Below are positions 51,456 to 61,838 of a stretch of 64,000 nucleotides of DNA, one piece after another. This DNA comes from an uncultured Flavobacteriaceae bacterium (GTDB taxonomy: Bacteria; Bacteroidota; Bacteroidia; Flavobacteriales; Flavobacteriaceae): assembly GCA_947500525.1 (NCBI GenBank), contig CANMSH010000002.1, positions 682,001-746,000 on the forward strand, given 5' to 3'. The translations under genes were made by a program, and so were the position numbers. The notes beneath the pieces are model-generated. The model did no database searches, was not told the origin of the DNA, and worked only from the letters and a program-made list of their open reading frames with translations. Position 1 is the first letter of the stretch; the number at the start of each line of letters is the position of its first letter.

Positions 51456-54377
51456 ATGCAACACCCTGTAACAAAAAAAATTCTACAAGAGCTTTCCAAT
51501 AAGTTGAATGGGGAGCTTTTTTTTGATGACTTACACAAAACGCTATATGCTACCGACGCCTCCGTGTATCGTAAAATCCCTTTAGCGGTTGCACTACCAA
51601 AAAATATACATGATATCAAACAACTCATCGCTTTCGCAAATGCTCATACTATAACATTGATACCAAGAGCAGCAGGAACTTCTTTAGCAGGACAATGTGT
51701 GGGAGAAGGTATTGTTGTTGATGTTTCCAAATATTTCACAAAGATTATTGCATTTGATGAAAAGAACAAAACGGTAACCGTAGAACCGGGAGTTATTAGA
51801 GACGAATTAAATGTTTTTCTAAAACCTTACGGTTTGTTTTTCGGACCCAACACCTCAACGAGTAATCGTTGTATGATAGGTGGTATGGTTGGCAACAACT
51901 CTTCCGGTACTACCTCCATAAAATATGGCGTTACAAGAGATAAAATAATAACATTAGAAGTAATTTTATCTGACGGATCTGAGGCCGTTTTTTCATCGGT
52001 ATCTTCCGAAGAATTCAAGCAAAAAAGGTTGTTGCAAAGCTTAGAAGGACGAATTTATAAAACCATACATACCGAATTATCTAAACCCGAAGTTCAAGAA
52101 GAAATACATAGAGAATTTCCAAAAAAAACAATTCATCGTCGTAATACTGGCTATGCCGTAGACACGCTTTTAGATAGTTCAGTTTTTTCTAATTCTACAG
52201 AAAACTTAAATATTGCTAAATTTTTATGTGGAAGTGAAGGTACATTAGCTTTTACCACAGGAATTACATTACAACTAGAAGACTTACCTCCTACTCACAA
52301 AATAATTGTTGCTTCTCATTTTAACAGTATTCAAGAAAGTCTAGAAGCCGTTTTAGTCGCAATGCGACACAATTTATACACTTGTGAGTTAATGGATAAA
52401 ACTATCTTAGATTGTACCAAAAACAATAGAGAGCAACTTAAGAATCGATTTTTTGTGAATGGTGATCCTGAGGCCATTTTACTGCTAGAAGTGGCTAGTG
52501 ATTCTATTGAAGAAACTACGAAGTTAGCAGATAACTTAATTGAAAATTTACAGCAATTAAATGTTGGATATGCACATCCTAAATTAGTTGGTGATGAAAT
52601 TAATAAAGCCCTCGAATTACGAAAAGCTGGATTAGGATTATTGGGAAATATTGTTGGTGATGCCAAAGCCGTAGCATGTATCGAAGATACGGCAGTAGAT
52701 TTGCAAGATTTACCCAGTTACATTGCCGATTTTACGAAAATGATGGATGATTTTGATCAAAAGGCCGTTTATTATGCGCATGCTGGTGCGGGTGAGCTTC
52801 ATCTTCGTCCTATTCTAAATTTGAAAGATGGTAAGGACGTGCACCTTTTCAGAAAAATCACAACGGAAACAGCGAAATTGGTAAAAAAATACAACGGCTC
52901 ATTTAGTGGAGAACATGGTGATGGTATCGTTAGAGCAGAATTTTTACCTCTCATGATTGGTGAGCATAACTATCAGTTATTAATACGCATTAAAAAAGCA
53001 TTCGATCCTCATGCTATCTTCAATAAAGGTAAAATTGTTGATGCATACCCAATGGATGCTTCGCTACGATATGACATAGACCGCAAAGAACCAGAAGTTG
53101 ACACTTTATTAGATTTTTCTGATTCTTTAGGTATTTTAAGAGCTTCCGAAAAGTGCAATGGTTCTGGAGACTGCAGAAAATTACCAAGCGCAGGCGGTAC
53201 AATGTGTCCAAGTTACAGGGCGACGCGTGATGAAAAAGATACCACAAGGGCAAGAGCCAATACCTTACGTGAATTTTTAACAACATCGGATAAAGAAAAT
53301 AAATTCGATCATGCGGAACTTAAAGAGGTCTTTGATCTTTGCTTAAGTTGCAAAGCTTGCGCAAGCGAATGCCCTAGTAATGTAGATATTGCCAGTTTTA
53401 AGGCAGAATTTTTATATCAATACCAAAAAACAAACCCACCTTCGTTTCGAACTAAAATGTTTGCAAACAATGTGAAATACAACAAATTAGGCAGTCGGTT
53501 TCCTGGAATAACCAATAGTATTTTAAATACTTCCCTATCTAAGCACATATTCGGTATCTCTGCGAATAGAAGTGTTCCTAAACTAGCCTCTCAAACACTA
53601 CGGAAGTGGTTTGAAAAAAATGAAGCACGATTCAAAAGTTCGTCAACTCATAAGCGTAAAATATATTTGTTTGTTGATGAATTTACCAACTACTATGACG
53701 TTAATGTTGGAATTGACACCTTCGAATTACTTCATACATTGGGTTATAGTATAGGCATCGTTGCCCATGAAGAAAGTGGAAGAAGCCATTTATCAAAAGG
53801 ATTTTTAGATGAAGCGAAAGAAATAGCAAACGCTAATATTACTATTTTTAAGGACCTCGTTTCGGAAGAAATTCCTCTCATCGGAATTGAACCGTCAGCA
53901 ATATTATCTTTTAGAGATGAATATGTACGATTGGGAGACGATACAAAAGCTGCGAAAGAACTCTCAAAACACACCTTTACAATTGAAGAATTTATAAAAA
54001 AAGAAGTAGAAAAAGGACATATTAAAAGAGACGCTTTCACTTCACAATCTGCCACAATTAAAATTCATGGTCATTGTCATCAAAAAGCTTTAAGCAGCAT
54101 TGAACCTACTTTTTCTATCCTGAACCTACCAAAAAACTACACCGTAAGCATATTGAATACAGGCTGTTGCGGCATGGCAGGTTCTTTCGGTTATGAAAAA
54201 GAACATTATAAAGTAAGTATGCAGGTTGGTGAAGATACTTTATTCCCTAAAATTCGAAAGTTAAGTTCTAAAACACTTATAGCTGCTCCAGGAACGAGCT
54301 GTCGTCATCAAATATTTGATGGCACTAAGCGCACCGCTGAACATCCGATAAGTATTTTAAGGAAAGCGCTAAAATAA
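51456..54377 (+). CDS. FAD-linked oxidase with Fe-S and CCG domains (D-2-hydroxyacid dehydrogenase type)
   Basis: 973 residues in four parts. FAD-binding PCMH domain (~35-270, PRAAGTSLAGQCVGEG and GGMVGNNSSGTTSIKYG). FAD-linked oxidase C-terminal domain (~270-540, HAGAGELHLRPIL and SGEHGDGIVRAEF). A ferredoxin-type Fe-S domain (~560-650) with two Cys clusters (CNGSGDCRKLPSAGGTMCPS; CLSCKACASECP). Finally CCG-type Cys domains (HGHCHQKA, GCCGMAGSFGY, PGTSCRHQI). It resembles D-lactate or glycolate dehydrogenases that pass electrons to the respiratory chain. Substrate not determined. Confidence 0.9.
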   Translation: MQHPVTKKILQELSNKLNGELFFDDLHKTLYATDASVYRKIPLAVALPKNIHDIKQLIAFANAHTITLIPRAAGTSLAGQCVGEGIVVDVSKYFTKIIAFDEKNKTVTVEPGVIRDELNVFLKPYGLFFGPNTSTSNRCMIGGMVGNNSSGTTSIKYGVTRDKIITLEVILSDGSEAVFSSVSSEEFKQKRLLQSLEGRIYKTIHTELSKPEVQEEIHREFPKKTIHRRNTGYAVDTLLDSSVFSNSTENLNIAKFLCGSEGTLAFTTGITLQLEDLPPTHKIIVASHFNSIQESLEAVLVAMRHNLYTCELMDKTILDCTKNNREQLKNRFFVNGDPEAILLLEVASDSIEETTKLADNLIENLQQLNVGYAHPKLVGDEINKALELRKAGLGLLGNIVGDAKAVACIEDTAVDLQDLPSYIADFTKMMDDFDQKAVYYAHAGAGELHLRPILNLKDGKDVHLFRKITTETAKLVKKYNGSFSGEHGDGIVRAEFLPLMIGEHNYQLLIRIKKAFDPHAIFNKGKIVDAYPMDASLRYDIDRKEPEVDTLLDFSDSLGILRASEKCNGSGDCRKLPSAGGTMCPSYRATRDEKDTTRARANTLREFLTTSDKENKFDHAELKEVFDLCLSCKACASECPSNVDIASFKAEFLYQYQKTNPPSFRTKMFANNVKYNKLGSRFPGITNSILNTSLSKHIFGISANRSVPKLASQTLRKWFEKNEARFKSSSTHKRKIYLFVDEFTNYYDVNVGIDTFELLHTLGYSIGIVAHEESGRSHLSKGFLDEAKEIANANITIFKDLVSEEIPLIGIEPSAILSFRDEYVRLGDDTKAAKELSKHTFTIEEFIKKEVEKGHIKRDAFTSQSATIKIHGHCHQKALSSIEPTFSILNLPKNYTVSILNTGCCGMAGSFGYEKEHYKVSMQVGEDTLFPKIRKLSSKTLIAAPGTSCRHQIFDGTKRTAEHPISILRKALK

Positions 54378-54566
54378 TCTGTTTCGTTTGAATCATTTAG
54401 GAATATTCAGTAAGGCTTAATTTGACTTTTATCTAGATTTTTTTTTGGACCGTGATAAGGCGGAGGTTTCAGACTATTTATAAAACATCCTAAGATTCTC
54501 ATATTTAAATGACCAAAATGTTTCGTACTTTTAAAGTCAACTAATTCTATTCAAATACCAAACCTT

Positions 54567-56009
54567 ATGAAAACAAAACATCTCACGTTGTTATTATGCT
54601 TATTATTCAGTTTTTCTTTAAGCGCTCAAAAGAGAAAGATCTCGAAAAATAAATCAGCGATATTAGCCTCAACAAATAAGCACAAAGACGAATTAATTAA
54701 AATTTCTGATAAAATTTGGGCGAGTGCCGAAACTGCTTTCGAAGAGTATAACTCTTCTGAAATTCTTGCTAGTTATGCCGAAAAGAATGGGTTCACAGTA
54801 GAACGCGGGGTGGCAGGTATGCCCACGGCATTTGTTGCAACTTATGGTTCTGGAAAGCCCGTGATTAGTGTTTTAGGTGAGTTTGATGCTTTGCCTGGTA
54901 TTTCTCAAAAAGCGCAGCCAACGAAAGAAGCGCTGAACGAAGGCGCAGGTGGTCATGGATGCGGTCATAATCTATTTGGAACTGGTAGTCTTGGCGCAGC
55001 TATTGCGATAAAAGAATTAATTGAAAAGGGTAAATTAAAAGGTACCATCAAATTTATGGGAACACCATCTGAAGAAAAATTCTTTGGAAAAATATGGATG
55101 GTTCGCGAAGGTATTTGGGATGATGTAGATGTTAATATCAGTTGGCATCCATCGGCCTCAACAAAAGCAGACGTGCAGAGTTCATTAGCCTTGGTGGATT
55201 TTAAAATTGAATTTTTCGGACAAGCGGCGCACGCCTCTGCAGATCCATGGAATGGCAGAAGTGCTTCAGATGCTCTAGAATTGTATACTCAAGGTATAAA
55301 TTACTATCGTGAGCATGTAAAGCCAACCGTACGTATGCATTATCATATTCAAGATGGTGGACAAGTAGTGAATGTAGTACCTGATTATTCTCGTTTATGG
55401 ATGCGTGTGCGTGATACCAAGCGTGAAGGTATGATGCCTGTGTATGAGCGCGTACAAAAAATGGCAGAAGGAGCTGCAATTTTAGCAAATGTTGACTATA
55501 AAGTTTCTCTTATTTCTGGAATTTATGAGGTCTTAGTAAATCGGGCAGGTGGAGAAATTATGCAAAAGAATTTAGAAATCCTAGGGCCTATAAATTACAC
55601 TCCCGAAGAAATTGCTTTTGGTAAAAAAATACAAGAAGTCACCAATAAAAAACAAGTAGGAATGGATAGTGCTATCAACCCTCTAGAAGCAACCAAAGAA
55701 CATCCTGGTGGTGGCTCTACCGATGTTGGTGATGTGAGTTGGAACGTAGCAAACATCAACTTAATCGTTACTACGGCACCTAAAGATACACCTTGGCACT
55801 CGTGGGCTGTTGTAGCTTGTGGTGGTATGAGTATTGGTCACAAAGGAATGCTATATGCGTCAAATGCTATGGCAATGACAATGGTTGACCTTTTTGAAAA
55901 TCCTAAACTTGTAGCCAAAGTAAAAGCAGAATATAAAGAAAGAAAGGGTGATACCGTATATAAAGCGATAGTACCAGACGGCCCACCTCCTATTCCTGTG
56001 AAAAAATAA
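54567..56009 (+). CDS. Exported M20-family amidohydrolase (AbgB-like)
   Basis: 480 residues, signal peptide (~1-20, LLLCLLFSFSLSAQ). M20 metallopeptidase fold: SVLGEFDALPGISQ (first metal Asp) and GAGGHGCGHNLFG (second-site His), a dimerisation domain with AAHASADPWNGRSASDA, and PGGGSTDVGDVSW with a late ligand region. The closest named relatives are AbgB-type aminobenzoyl-glutamate hydrolases, which cleave an amide bond. Periplasmic or secreted because of the signal peptide. It begins a unit with three small genes. Confidence 0.88.
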   Translation: MKTKHLTLLLCLLFSFSLSAQKRKISKNKSAILASTNKHKDELIKISDKIWASAETAFEEYNSSEILASYAEKNGFTVERGVAGMPTAFVATYGSGKPVISVLGEFDALPGISQKAQPTKEALNEGAGGHGCGHNLFGTGSLGAAIAIKELIEKGKLKGTIKFMGTPSEEKFFGKIWMVREGIWDDVDVNISWHPSASTKADVQSSLALVDFKIEFFGQAAHASADPWNGRSASDALELYTQGINYYREHVKPTVRMHYHIQDGGQVVNVVPDYSRLWMRVRDTKREGMMPVYERVQKMAEGAAILANVDYKVSLISGIYEVLVNRAGGEIMQKNLEILGPINYTPEEIAFGKKIQEVTNKKQVGMDSAINPLEATKEHPGGGSTDVGDVSWNVANINLIVTTAPKDTPWHSWAVVACGGMSIGHKGMLYASNAMAMTMVDLFENPKLVAKVKAEYKERKGDTVYKAIVPDGPPPIPVKK

Positions 56010-56012
56010 GGT

Positions 56013-56372
56013 ATGTTAAAAAAATGGAAATCTCTAGCTTACACTACTAAATTTTCGATTATTGCATTTCTCTTAACAAGTGTATTAGGATTGTTTAGTA
56101 TGGGTTTGTTAGGAATGCTGTTATACTATCTAGTGTCATTTTTATTTTCGGCTTACCCTGGGTTGAATGATTGGAGAGGTGATTGGGTTTGGGGAGCTAC
56201 TATTACAGTTGGTATGTTATGGAGCTTTGGATTTCTTTTTGGAGGTCTTTCGTGGCATTATTTACGTAAATTAATAAATTCTGTTCTTCTATTAAGAATT
56301 TTCTACGGTGGTATTCTTTGGTTATGGGCAGCTGCATTATGGTATATTGTGATTTCGAAGAATTTAAATTAA
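56013..56372 (+). CDS. Small integral membrane protein, unknown
   Basis: 119 residues with three likely membrane helices (~14-45, 68-88 and 97-117). The segment YPGLNDWRGDWVWG between the first two is rich in Trp. It starts 3 nt after the amidohydrolase stop. Not recognised; no motif suggests an enzyme. Confidence 0.7.
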   Translation: MLKKWKSLAYTTKFSIIAFLLTSVLGLFSMGLLGMLLYYLVSFLFSAYPGLNDWRGDWVWGATITVGMLWSFGFLFGGLSWHYLRKLINSVLLLRIFYGGILWLWAAALWYIVISKNLN

Positions 56373-56381
56373 AAAAATATT

Positions 56382-56549
56382 ATGAACAACAATAAGGTAT
56401 TAAGATTCTCTGCAATTGCTCTATTTTTATTAGGTATTGCAATGATTTATATTGGTGGATTTCATGCTCCGAAAGTAATGCTCCCACCTATTATTACGGG
56501 TGTTGGTTTTTTTATTATCGCTTGGGCTCTTAAAGCTTTACGGAACTAA
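56382..56549 (+). CDS. 55-residue membrane protein
   Basis: 55 codons (MNNNKVLRFSAIALFLLGI to ALKALRN), with two hydrophobic stretches around residues 8-25 and 34-50 joined by FHAPKVMLPP. It lies 9 nt after the previous stop and 3 nt before the thioesterase gene, perfectly fitted into the operon, which argues that it is real despite its size. Unknown function. Confidence 0.7.
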   Translation: MNNNKVLRFSAIALFLLGIAMIYIGGFHAPKVMLPPIITGVGFFIIAWALKALRN

Positions 56550-56552
56550 AAT

Positions 56553-56975
56553 ATGTCTACAGCACCAAAAAAAGGATTTGAACCCTTATTTCGTACGAGC
56601 CCGTTTTTAGATTATAATGGACCGTTTTATCAGAAAAAATCTTCGCCTCAACTAATTGTAGGTCTTCGCATACTTGAGAAACATGTTAATGGTAGAGGCT
56701 ATGCACATGCTGGGATTTTGATGACCTTATCAGATATTGCTACTGGATACTGCACTGCTTTCTCAGAACAATCTCCATTAAATATCGTCACAACAAGTTT
56801 ATCTACCAATTTTTTACAGTCGGTGAAATTAGGTGATTGGCTAGAAGCACATGTTAGTATTATCAAAAAAGGAAAACGTTTGGTTAACGCAACATGTCAA
56901 ATTTTAAAAGATGAAGATTTGGTTGTGCAATCAAATGCTTCGTATCGTGTTATTAAGGGTGAATCAACCCCTTAG
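56553..56975 (+). CDS. PaaI-type hotdog-fold thioesterase
   Basis: 140 residues, single hotdog domain. The pattern NGRGYAHAGILMTLSDIATGYC is the catalytic helix region of the PaaI/YdiI group, with VTTSLSTNFLQSVKLGDWLEAH and GKRLVNATCQIL as the beta-sheet core. It hydrolyses an acyl-CoA or similar thioester; the acyl group is not determined. The stop abuts the stop of the convergent DUF6122 gene. Confidence 0.88.
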   Translation: MSTAPKKGFEPLFRTSPFLDYNGPFYQKKSSPQLIVGLRILEKHVNGRGYAHAGILMTLSDIATGYCTAFSEQSPLNIVTTSLSTNFLQSVKLGDWLEAHVSIIKKGKRLVNATCQILKDEDLVVQSNASYRVIKGESTP

Positions 56976-57904
<929 letters not shown>

Positions 57905-57953
57905 TATTTTGTTTAAAATTATAAAAGCGTAAAATTACTTAATACTAAAGTTA

Positions 57954-59564
57954 CTAAGCATTTTTACGTTTTTTATAAGCACTATAACCAAACCACAGTA
58001 CTAAAAAACCTAAGAAATAATAAAGATAAGAAACACGCTCTCCACTTCCTGAAACCGTAGTGAACATGCGGTCCCAACGAATTTTATTGATGCCTTTGGC
58101 ATTCGTTTCCCAACTTAACCAAATAAATACGGGTTTTCCAACAACATGATCAAAAGGTACATATCCCCAATAGCGTGCATCTAAAGAGTTTTGACGGTTA
58201 TCTCCCATCATCCAATAGTAGTCTTGTTTAAAAGTATAGCTATCTACTTGCTTTCCATTAATAAAAATTTCATCTCCGTTAGCAATTAAATCATTTCGTT
58301 CATATTCAGAGATCAAACGTTTATAAAATGGCAACGTCTCCTGAGTTAACTTTACAGTCGCTCCCTTTTTAGGAATATAGAGTGGTCCATAATTGTCATT
58401 ATTCCAACCTAAATTCGCACTTCTAGGAAACACATCTCCAGGCGTACCTTTAGGTTGTAGTTGCTTCGTAACACTTTTTACTGCAGGGTTTTTCGCAATC
58501 CTTGCGGCTTCTTCATCTGTAAGGGTCAAATAATAATTACCATTTTGCATCTGCCCTCCTTCTCTAACACCATACCGATTTACTAGTGAAGCATTATTAA
58601 TAGATTTCCCTTCTGTATCGACAATAAAATTGTATTGTGTTCTCGCTCTTCCTGGTAATTTAGAACGTTTTCCATTTATATAAACATATCCATCAATTAT
58701 TTGCATGGTATCACCAGCTACCGCCACGCATCGCTTCACTAAATTGGTTTTCTTATCAATGGGCTTGTAATAATTTCTGTCAGGATGAAAATCGTTCATA
58801 TCCTTCAAGGTATCGGCCGGTTGATTAAATACAACAATATCATTCCGTTTTATTTTTTGAAAACCGGGTAATCTCATGTACGGTAATTGGAACTTGTTCC
58901 AAAAAGAGGTCTTTTTTTCAGAAACATCATCATCGAAAATATAAGATTTGAATTTGCTCGTTAGTTTTTTATCAGTAAATGGCACAGGTATAGCTGGTAT
59001 TGTATCATGAACCATGGGCGCAGCAACGGTAGTCATAGGTACTCTAGCCCCATAATGAAATTTACTCACCAGTAAAAAATCACCTATATATAAAGATTTT
59101 TCTAAGGAAGAAGATGGAATGGTATATGGTTGCATAAAATAGGTATGCACTAATGTAGCTGCAATTATAGCAAAAGCAATAGAACTTACCCATTCTCCTA
59201 AATTCGATTGAGGTTTAAGACTTCGGTCCTCTATATAAGTAGCATTCGTAGCATAATTTATATAAAAAAGGTAAAACCCAAGAGTGACAATGACTAAGAA
59301 ACTATCCAATCTTTTTGTAAAACCAAAACTTCGAATTGTTTCTATCCAAATGACTGGAAACATCAATAAGTTAATAATTGGTAAAAATAGTAACACAGTC
59401 CACCACTTAGGTCTATTGATAATTTTCATTAATACAATGGCATTGTACACCGGTACAATTGCTTCCCAAGCTTGTCTTCCTGCTTTGACATATAATTTCC
59501 ATGTACCCAAAAAATGAATCACCTGAATGACTAAGAAAACTAATAACCAACCTGTTAATGTCAT
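57954..59564 (-). CDS. lepB: Signal peptidase I, long Bacteroidota form
   Basis: Removes Sec signal peptides on the outer face of the inner membrane. 536 residues, far longer than the ~320 of E. coli. Several membrane helices in the N-terminal ~135 residues precede the catalytic part: the nucleophile Ser in IPSSSLEKSL (box B) and the general-base Lys in VKRCVAVAGD (box D), then GDNRQNSLDARYWG (box E). A C-terminal helix follows (YLYYFLGFLVLWFGY). A long insertion between boxes D and E is the main size difference. Operon member between dapB and WbqC. Confidence 0.94.
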   Translation of the reverse strand: MTLTGWLLVFLVIQVIHFLGTWKLYVKAGRQAWEAIVPVYNAIVLMKIINRPKWWTVLLFLPIINLLMFPVIWIETIRSFGFTKRLDSFLVIVTLGFYLFYINYATNATYIEDRSLKPQSNLGEWVSSIAFAIIAATLVHTYFMQPYTIPSSSLEKSLYIGDFLLVSKFHYGARVPMTTVAAPMVHDTIPAIPVPFTDKKLTSKFKSYIFDDDVSEKKTSFWNKFQLPYMRLPGFQKIKRNDIVVFNQPADTLKDMNDFHPDRNYYKPIDKKTNLVKRCVAVAGDTMQIIDGYVYINGKRSKLPGRARTQYNFIVDTEGKSINNASLVNRYGVREGGQMQNGNYYLTLTDEEAARIAKNPAVKSVTKQLQPKGTPGDVFPRSANLGWNNDNYGPLYIPKKGATVKLTQETLPFYKRLISEYERNDLIANGDEIFINGKQVDSYTFKQDYYWMMGDNRQNSLDARYWGYVPFDHVVGKPVFIWLSWETNAKGINKIRWDRMFTTVSGSGERVSYLYYFLGFLVLWFGYSAYKKRKNA

Positions 59565-59634
59565 ATCTAAACTTTAAAATTTCTTTTTAAATCGTAACTA
59601 GCTCAAGTATTCTTCTAAATCACGACTTCTCTAA

Positions 59635-60336
59635 TTATAACCCGAGTACATCTTTCATGCTGTATACTCCTTTTTTATTCTGTATCCATTCTGCAGCAAT
59701 AATCGCCCCTAGAGCAAATCCATCTCTATTTTTTGCTGTATGTTTTATTTCTATGTCATCAACCATAGAATCATAGGTGATGGTATGCGTTCCTGGTACT
59801 TTATCTATTCGTTTCGCTACAATAGGTATTTCATCTTCATTATTTGTTACATCTAAGGCCCAACTATCTTTTGAAGAGTTATCTATAATTCCCTCTGCCA
59901 AACTAATAGCCGTGCCACTAGGTGCATCTAACTTTTGAGTGTGATGTATTTCTTCTAAATGCACATTATATTCTTTAAAACGAGCCATCATTTTAGCCAA
60001 TTGTGCATTCAATTCAAAAAATAAATTCACACCTAAACTGTAATTAGAGGCGTAAATAAACGCTCCATTTTCTTTGAGGCAATTTTTCTTAGCCTCATCA
60101 AATTTATCTAACCAACCAGTTGTACCTGAAATAATTGGAATGTTTAATTTAAAACATTTATTTATATTATTAAAAGCTTCTGAAGGAATACTAAAGTCAA
60201 TAGCAGCGTCTGCAGCCTCAAGACCTCCTTCTTTCGTTTCCTTATCAATTTTAGCCACGATTTCATGTCCTCTTTCTAAAGCCAATCTTTCTATGGTTTT
60301 ACCCATTTTCCCGTAACCAAACAATGCTATCTTCAT
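59635..60336 (-). CDS. dapB: 4-hydroxy-tetrahydrodipicolinate reductase
   Basis: Reduces 4-hydroxy-tetrahydrodipicolinate with NAD(P)H in the diaminopimelate/lysine pathway, needed for peptidoglycan. 233 residues, slightly shorter than the ~270 of E. coli. Nucleotide-binding LFGYGKMGKTIE at the N-terminus, AADAAIDFSIP, SGTTGW, and the substrate-binding EEIHHTQKLDAPSGTA. It starts 3 nt after the DUF5683 stop. Confidence 0.94.
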   Translation of the reverse strand: MKIALFGYGKMGKTIERLALERGHEIVAKIDKETKEGGLEAADAAIDFSIPSEAFNNINKCFKLNIPIISGTTGWLDKFDEAKKNCLKENGAFIYASNYSLGVNLFFELNAQLAKMMARFKEYNVHLEEIHHTQKLDAPSGTAISLAEGIIDNSSKDSWALDVTNNEDEIPIVAKRIDKVPGTHTITYDSMVDDIEIKHTAKNRDGFALGAIIAAEWIQNKKGVYSMKDVLGL

Positions 60337-60339
60337 CTG

Positions 60340-60933
60340 TTAAAAATTAAAATTTAGTGTAAACCCCATCATAGGTCTATTGGTATAAGTTTCGGTAAAC
60401 ATTGAGGGCCTCAAAGACAAGTTTTTGTCTAAAGCTTTATCTGGTAAATGTGCATCTACATTTGCTTCCAAAATATTCAGGGCATACAAGCCAATAGTAA
60501 TAAAAAGTGATAAATCTCTATTCTTCTTAAGGACTTCTTGTGCTCTTACCAATCCGTCATCGTTTACCAGAGCCACTCCTTCACTATTGGTAAATTCATC
60601 AGGCAATCCGGCTCTTCTTCTTTTAAAGGCCGTGCGATACCGTTTAAATTCCTTATCGTTATCAACATAAAAGTAGACTCCTGTGCCAACTGCCGCCCAT
60701 ACAATAGGAACTTTCCAATATTTCTTATTGTACATTTGTCCTAGACCAGGTAAAACAGCCGAGTAAAAAGCAGCCCTAGAGGGTGATAATGGGTCTATAC
60801 CCTTAAAACTGGTAATTTTTCGTTGTGTTCTAACCGTAGAATCTTTTTCTACTATCAATTCATCTTCTTGCCCACTAACAATTGTAGTAAACATCAAACA
60901 AAACAGCACAATGTACAGCTTCCTTGTATGCAT
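60340..60933 (-). CDS. DUF5683-family exported protein
   Basis: 197 residues: signal peptide (~1-21), then a conserved region DPLSPSRAAFYSAVLPGLGQMYNKKYWKVPI typical of DUF5683, split here by its second hydrophobic stretch (WAAVGTGVYFYVDN). LSLFITIGLYALNILEANVDAHL follows and the end reads MGFTLNFNF, an outer-membrane-like last strand. A small envelope protein of unknown role, conserved at this place in Flavobacteriaceae. It is 2 nt after parB. Confidence 0.88.
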   Translation of the reverse strand: MHTRKLYIVLFCLMFTTIVSGQEDELIVEKDSTVRTQRKITSFKGIDPLSPSRAAFYSAVLPGLGQMYNKKYWKVPIVWAAVGTGVYFYVDNDKEFKRYRTAFKRRRAGLPDEFTNSEGVALVNDDGLVRAQEVLKKNRDLSLFITIGLYALNILEANVDAHLPDKALDKNLSLRPSMFTETYTNRPMMGFTLNFNF

Positions 60934-60935
60934 TA

Positions 60936-61838
60936 TTACTGCAATAGCTTAATGATTCTATTAAAATCTTCTTCTGAATGAAAAGGGATGGTGATTTTAC
61001 CCTTGTCTTTACCTGCCAACTTTATCGCTACTTTATGTCCAAAAAAATCACTTATATCTTTAATTCCATTGCGAACATATGAAGGTACCTCTTCTTTCGC
61101 TTTTATTGAAGTGCCAACCTCCAACGGTTTGTCTTCTCTAAGAGACTTTACCAATTCTTCAGTTTGACGAACAGATAATTTATCGCGAATTATTTTCTCA
61201 TAGATATCTAACTGAATATCTTGATTTTCAATCGTAATCAAAGCTCTTCCATGCCCCATGCTTAAAAAGCCATCGCGCATTCCTGTTTGCACAATAGGGT
61301 CTAGTTTTAACAGGCGTAGATAATTCGTTACGGTTGATCTATTTTTTCCAACACGGGTACTTAATTGTTCTTGTGTAAGTTGTATCTCATCAATTAAACG
61401 TTGATAAGAAAGTGCTACTTCTATTGGGTCTAAATCTTGTCGCTGAATGTTTTCAACCAATGCCATTTCGAGCATTTCTTGATCATTCGCCAATCTTATA
61501 TATGCCGGTATTGTAGTTAAACCAATTAATTTCGACGCTCTAAAACGACGCTCTCCAGAAACCAATTGAAATTTATTAGAGCCTAATTTACGCACTGTAA
61601 TAGGCTGAATAACCCCTAATTCTTGTATTGAACTTGCAAGTTCTCTTAAGGCTTCTTCATTGAAATAAGTTCTTGGTTGAAATGGATTTACTTCAATCTT
61701 ATGAATCTCTACCTCAACAATACTACCAACAACCTTATCGGCATTCTTATCTTGAATAGAGTTGATATCGTCAACAGAATCTTTTAATAAAGCAGATAAT
61801 CCTCTACCTAACGCTTGCTTTTTTACTGCTTTGGCCAT
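60936..61838 (-). CDS. parB: Chromosome partition protein ParB
   Basis: Binds parS and spreads as a CTP-dependent clamp in chromosome segregation. 300 residues: N-terminal ParA-contact region, NPFQPRTYFNEEALREL (start of the ParB/Srx domain), the CTP-site GERRFRASKL, VENIQRQDLDPIEVALSY, the HTH (RVGKNRSTVTNYLRLL) and a C-terminal dimerisation part. The start overlaps the end of parA by 35 nt in another frame. No parS-like palindrome was spotted in the window. Confidence 0.96.
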   Translation of the reverse strand: MAKAVKKQALGRGLSALLKDSVDDINSIQDKNADKVVGSIVEVEIHKIEVNPFQPRTYFNEEALRELASSIQELGVIQPITVRKLGSNKFQLVSGERRFRASKLIGLTTIPAYIRLANDQEMLEMALVENIQRQDLDPIEVALSYQRLIDEIQLTQEQLSTRVGKNRSTVTNYLRLLKLDPIVQTGMRDGFLSMGHGRALITIENQDIQLDIYEKIIRDKLSVRQTEELVKSLREDKPLEVGTSIKAKEEVPSYVRNGIKDISDFFGHKVAIKLAGKDKGKITIPFHSEEDFNRIIKLLQ

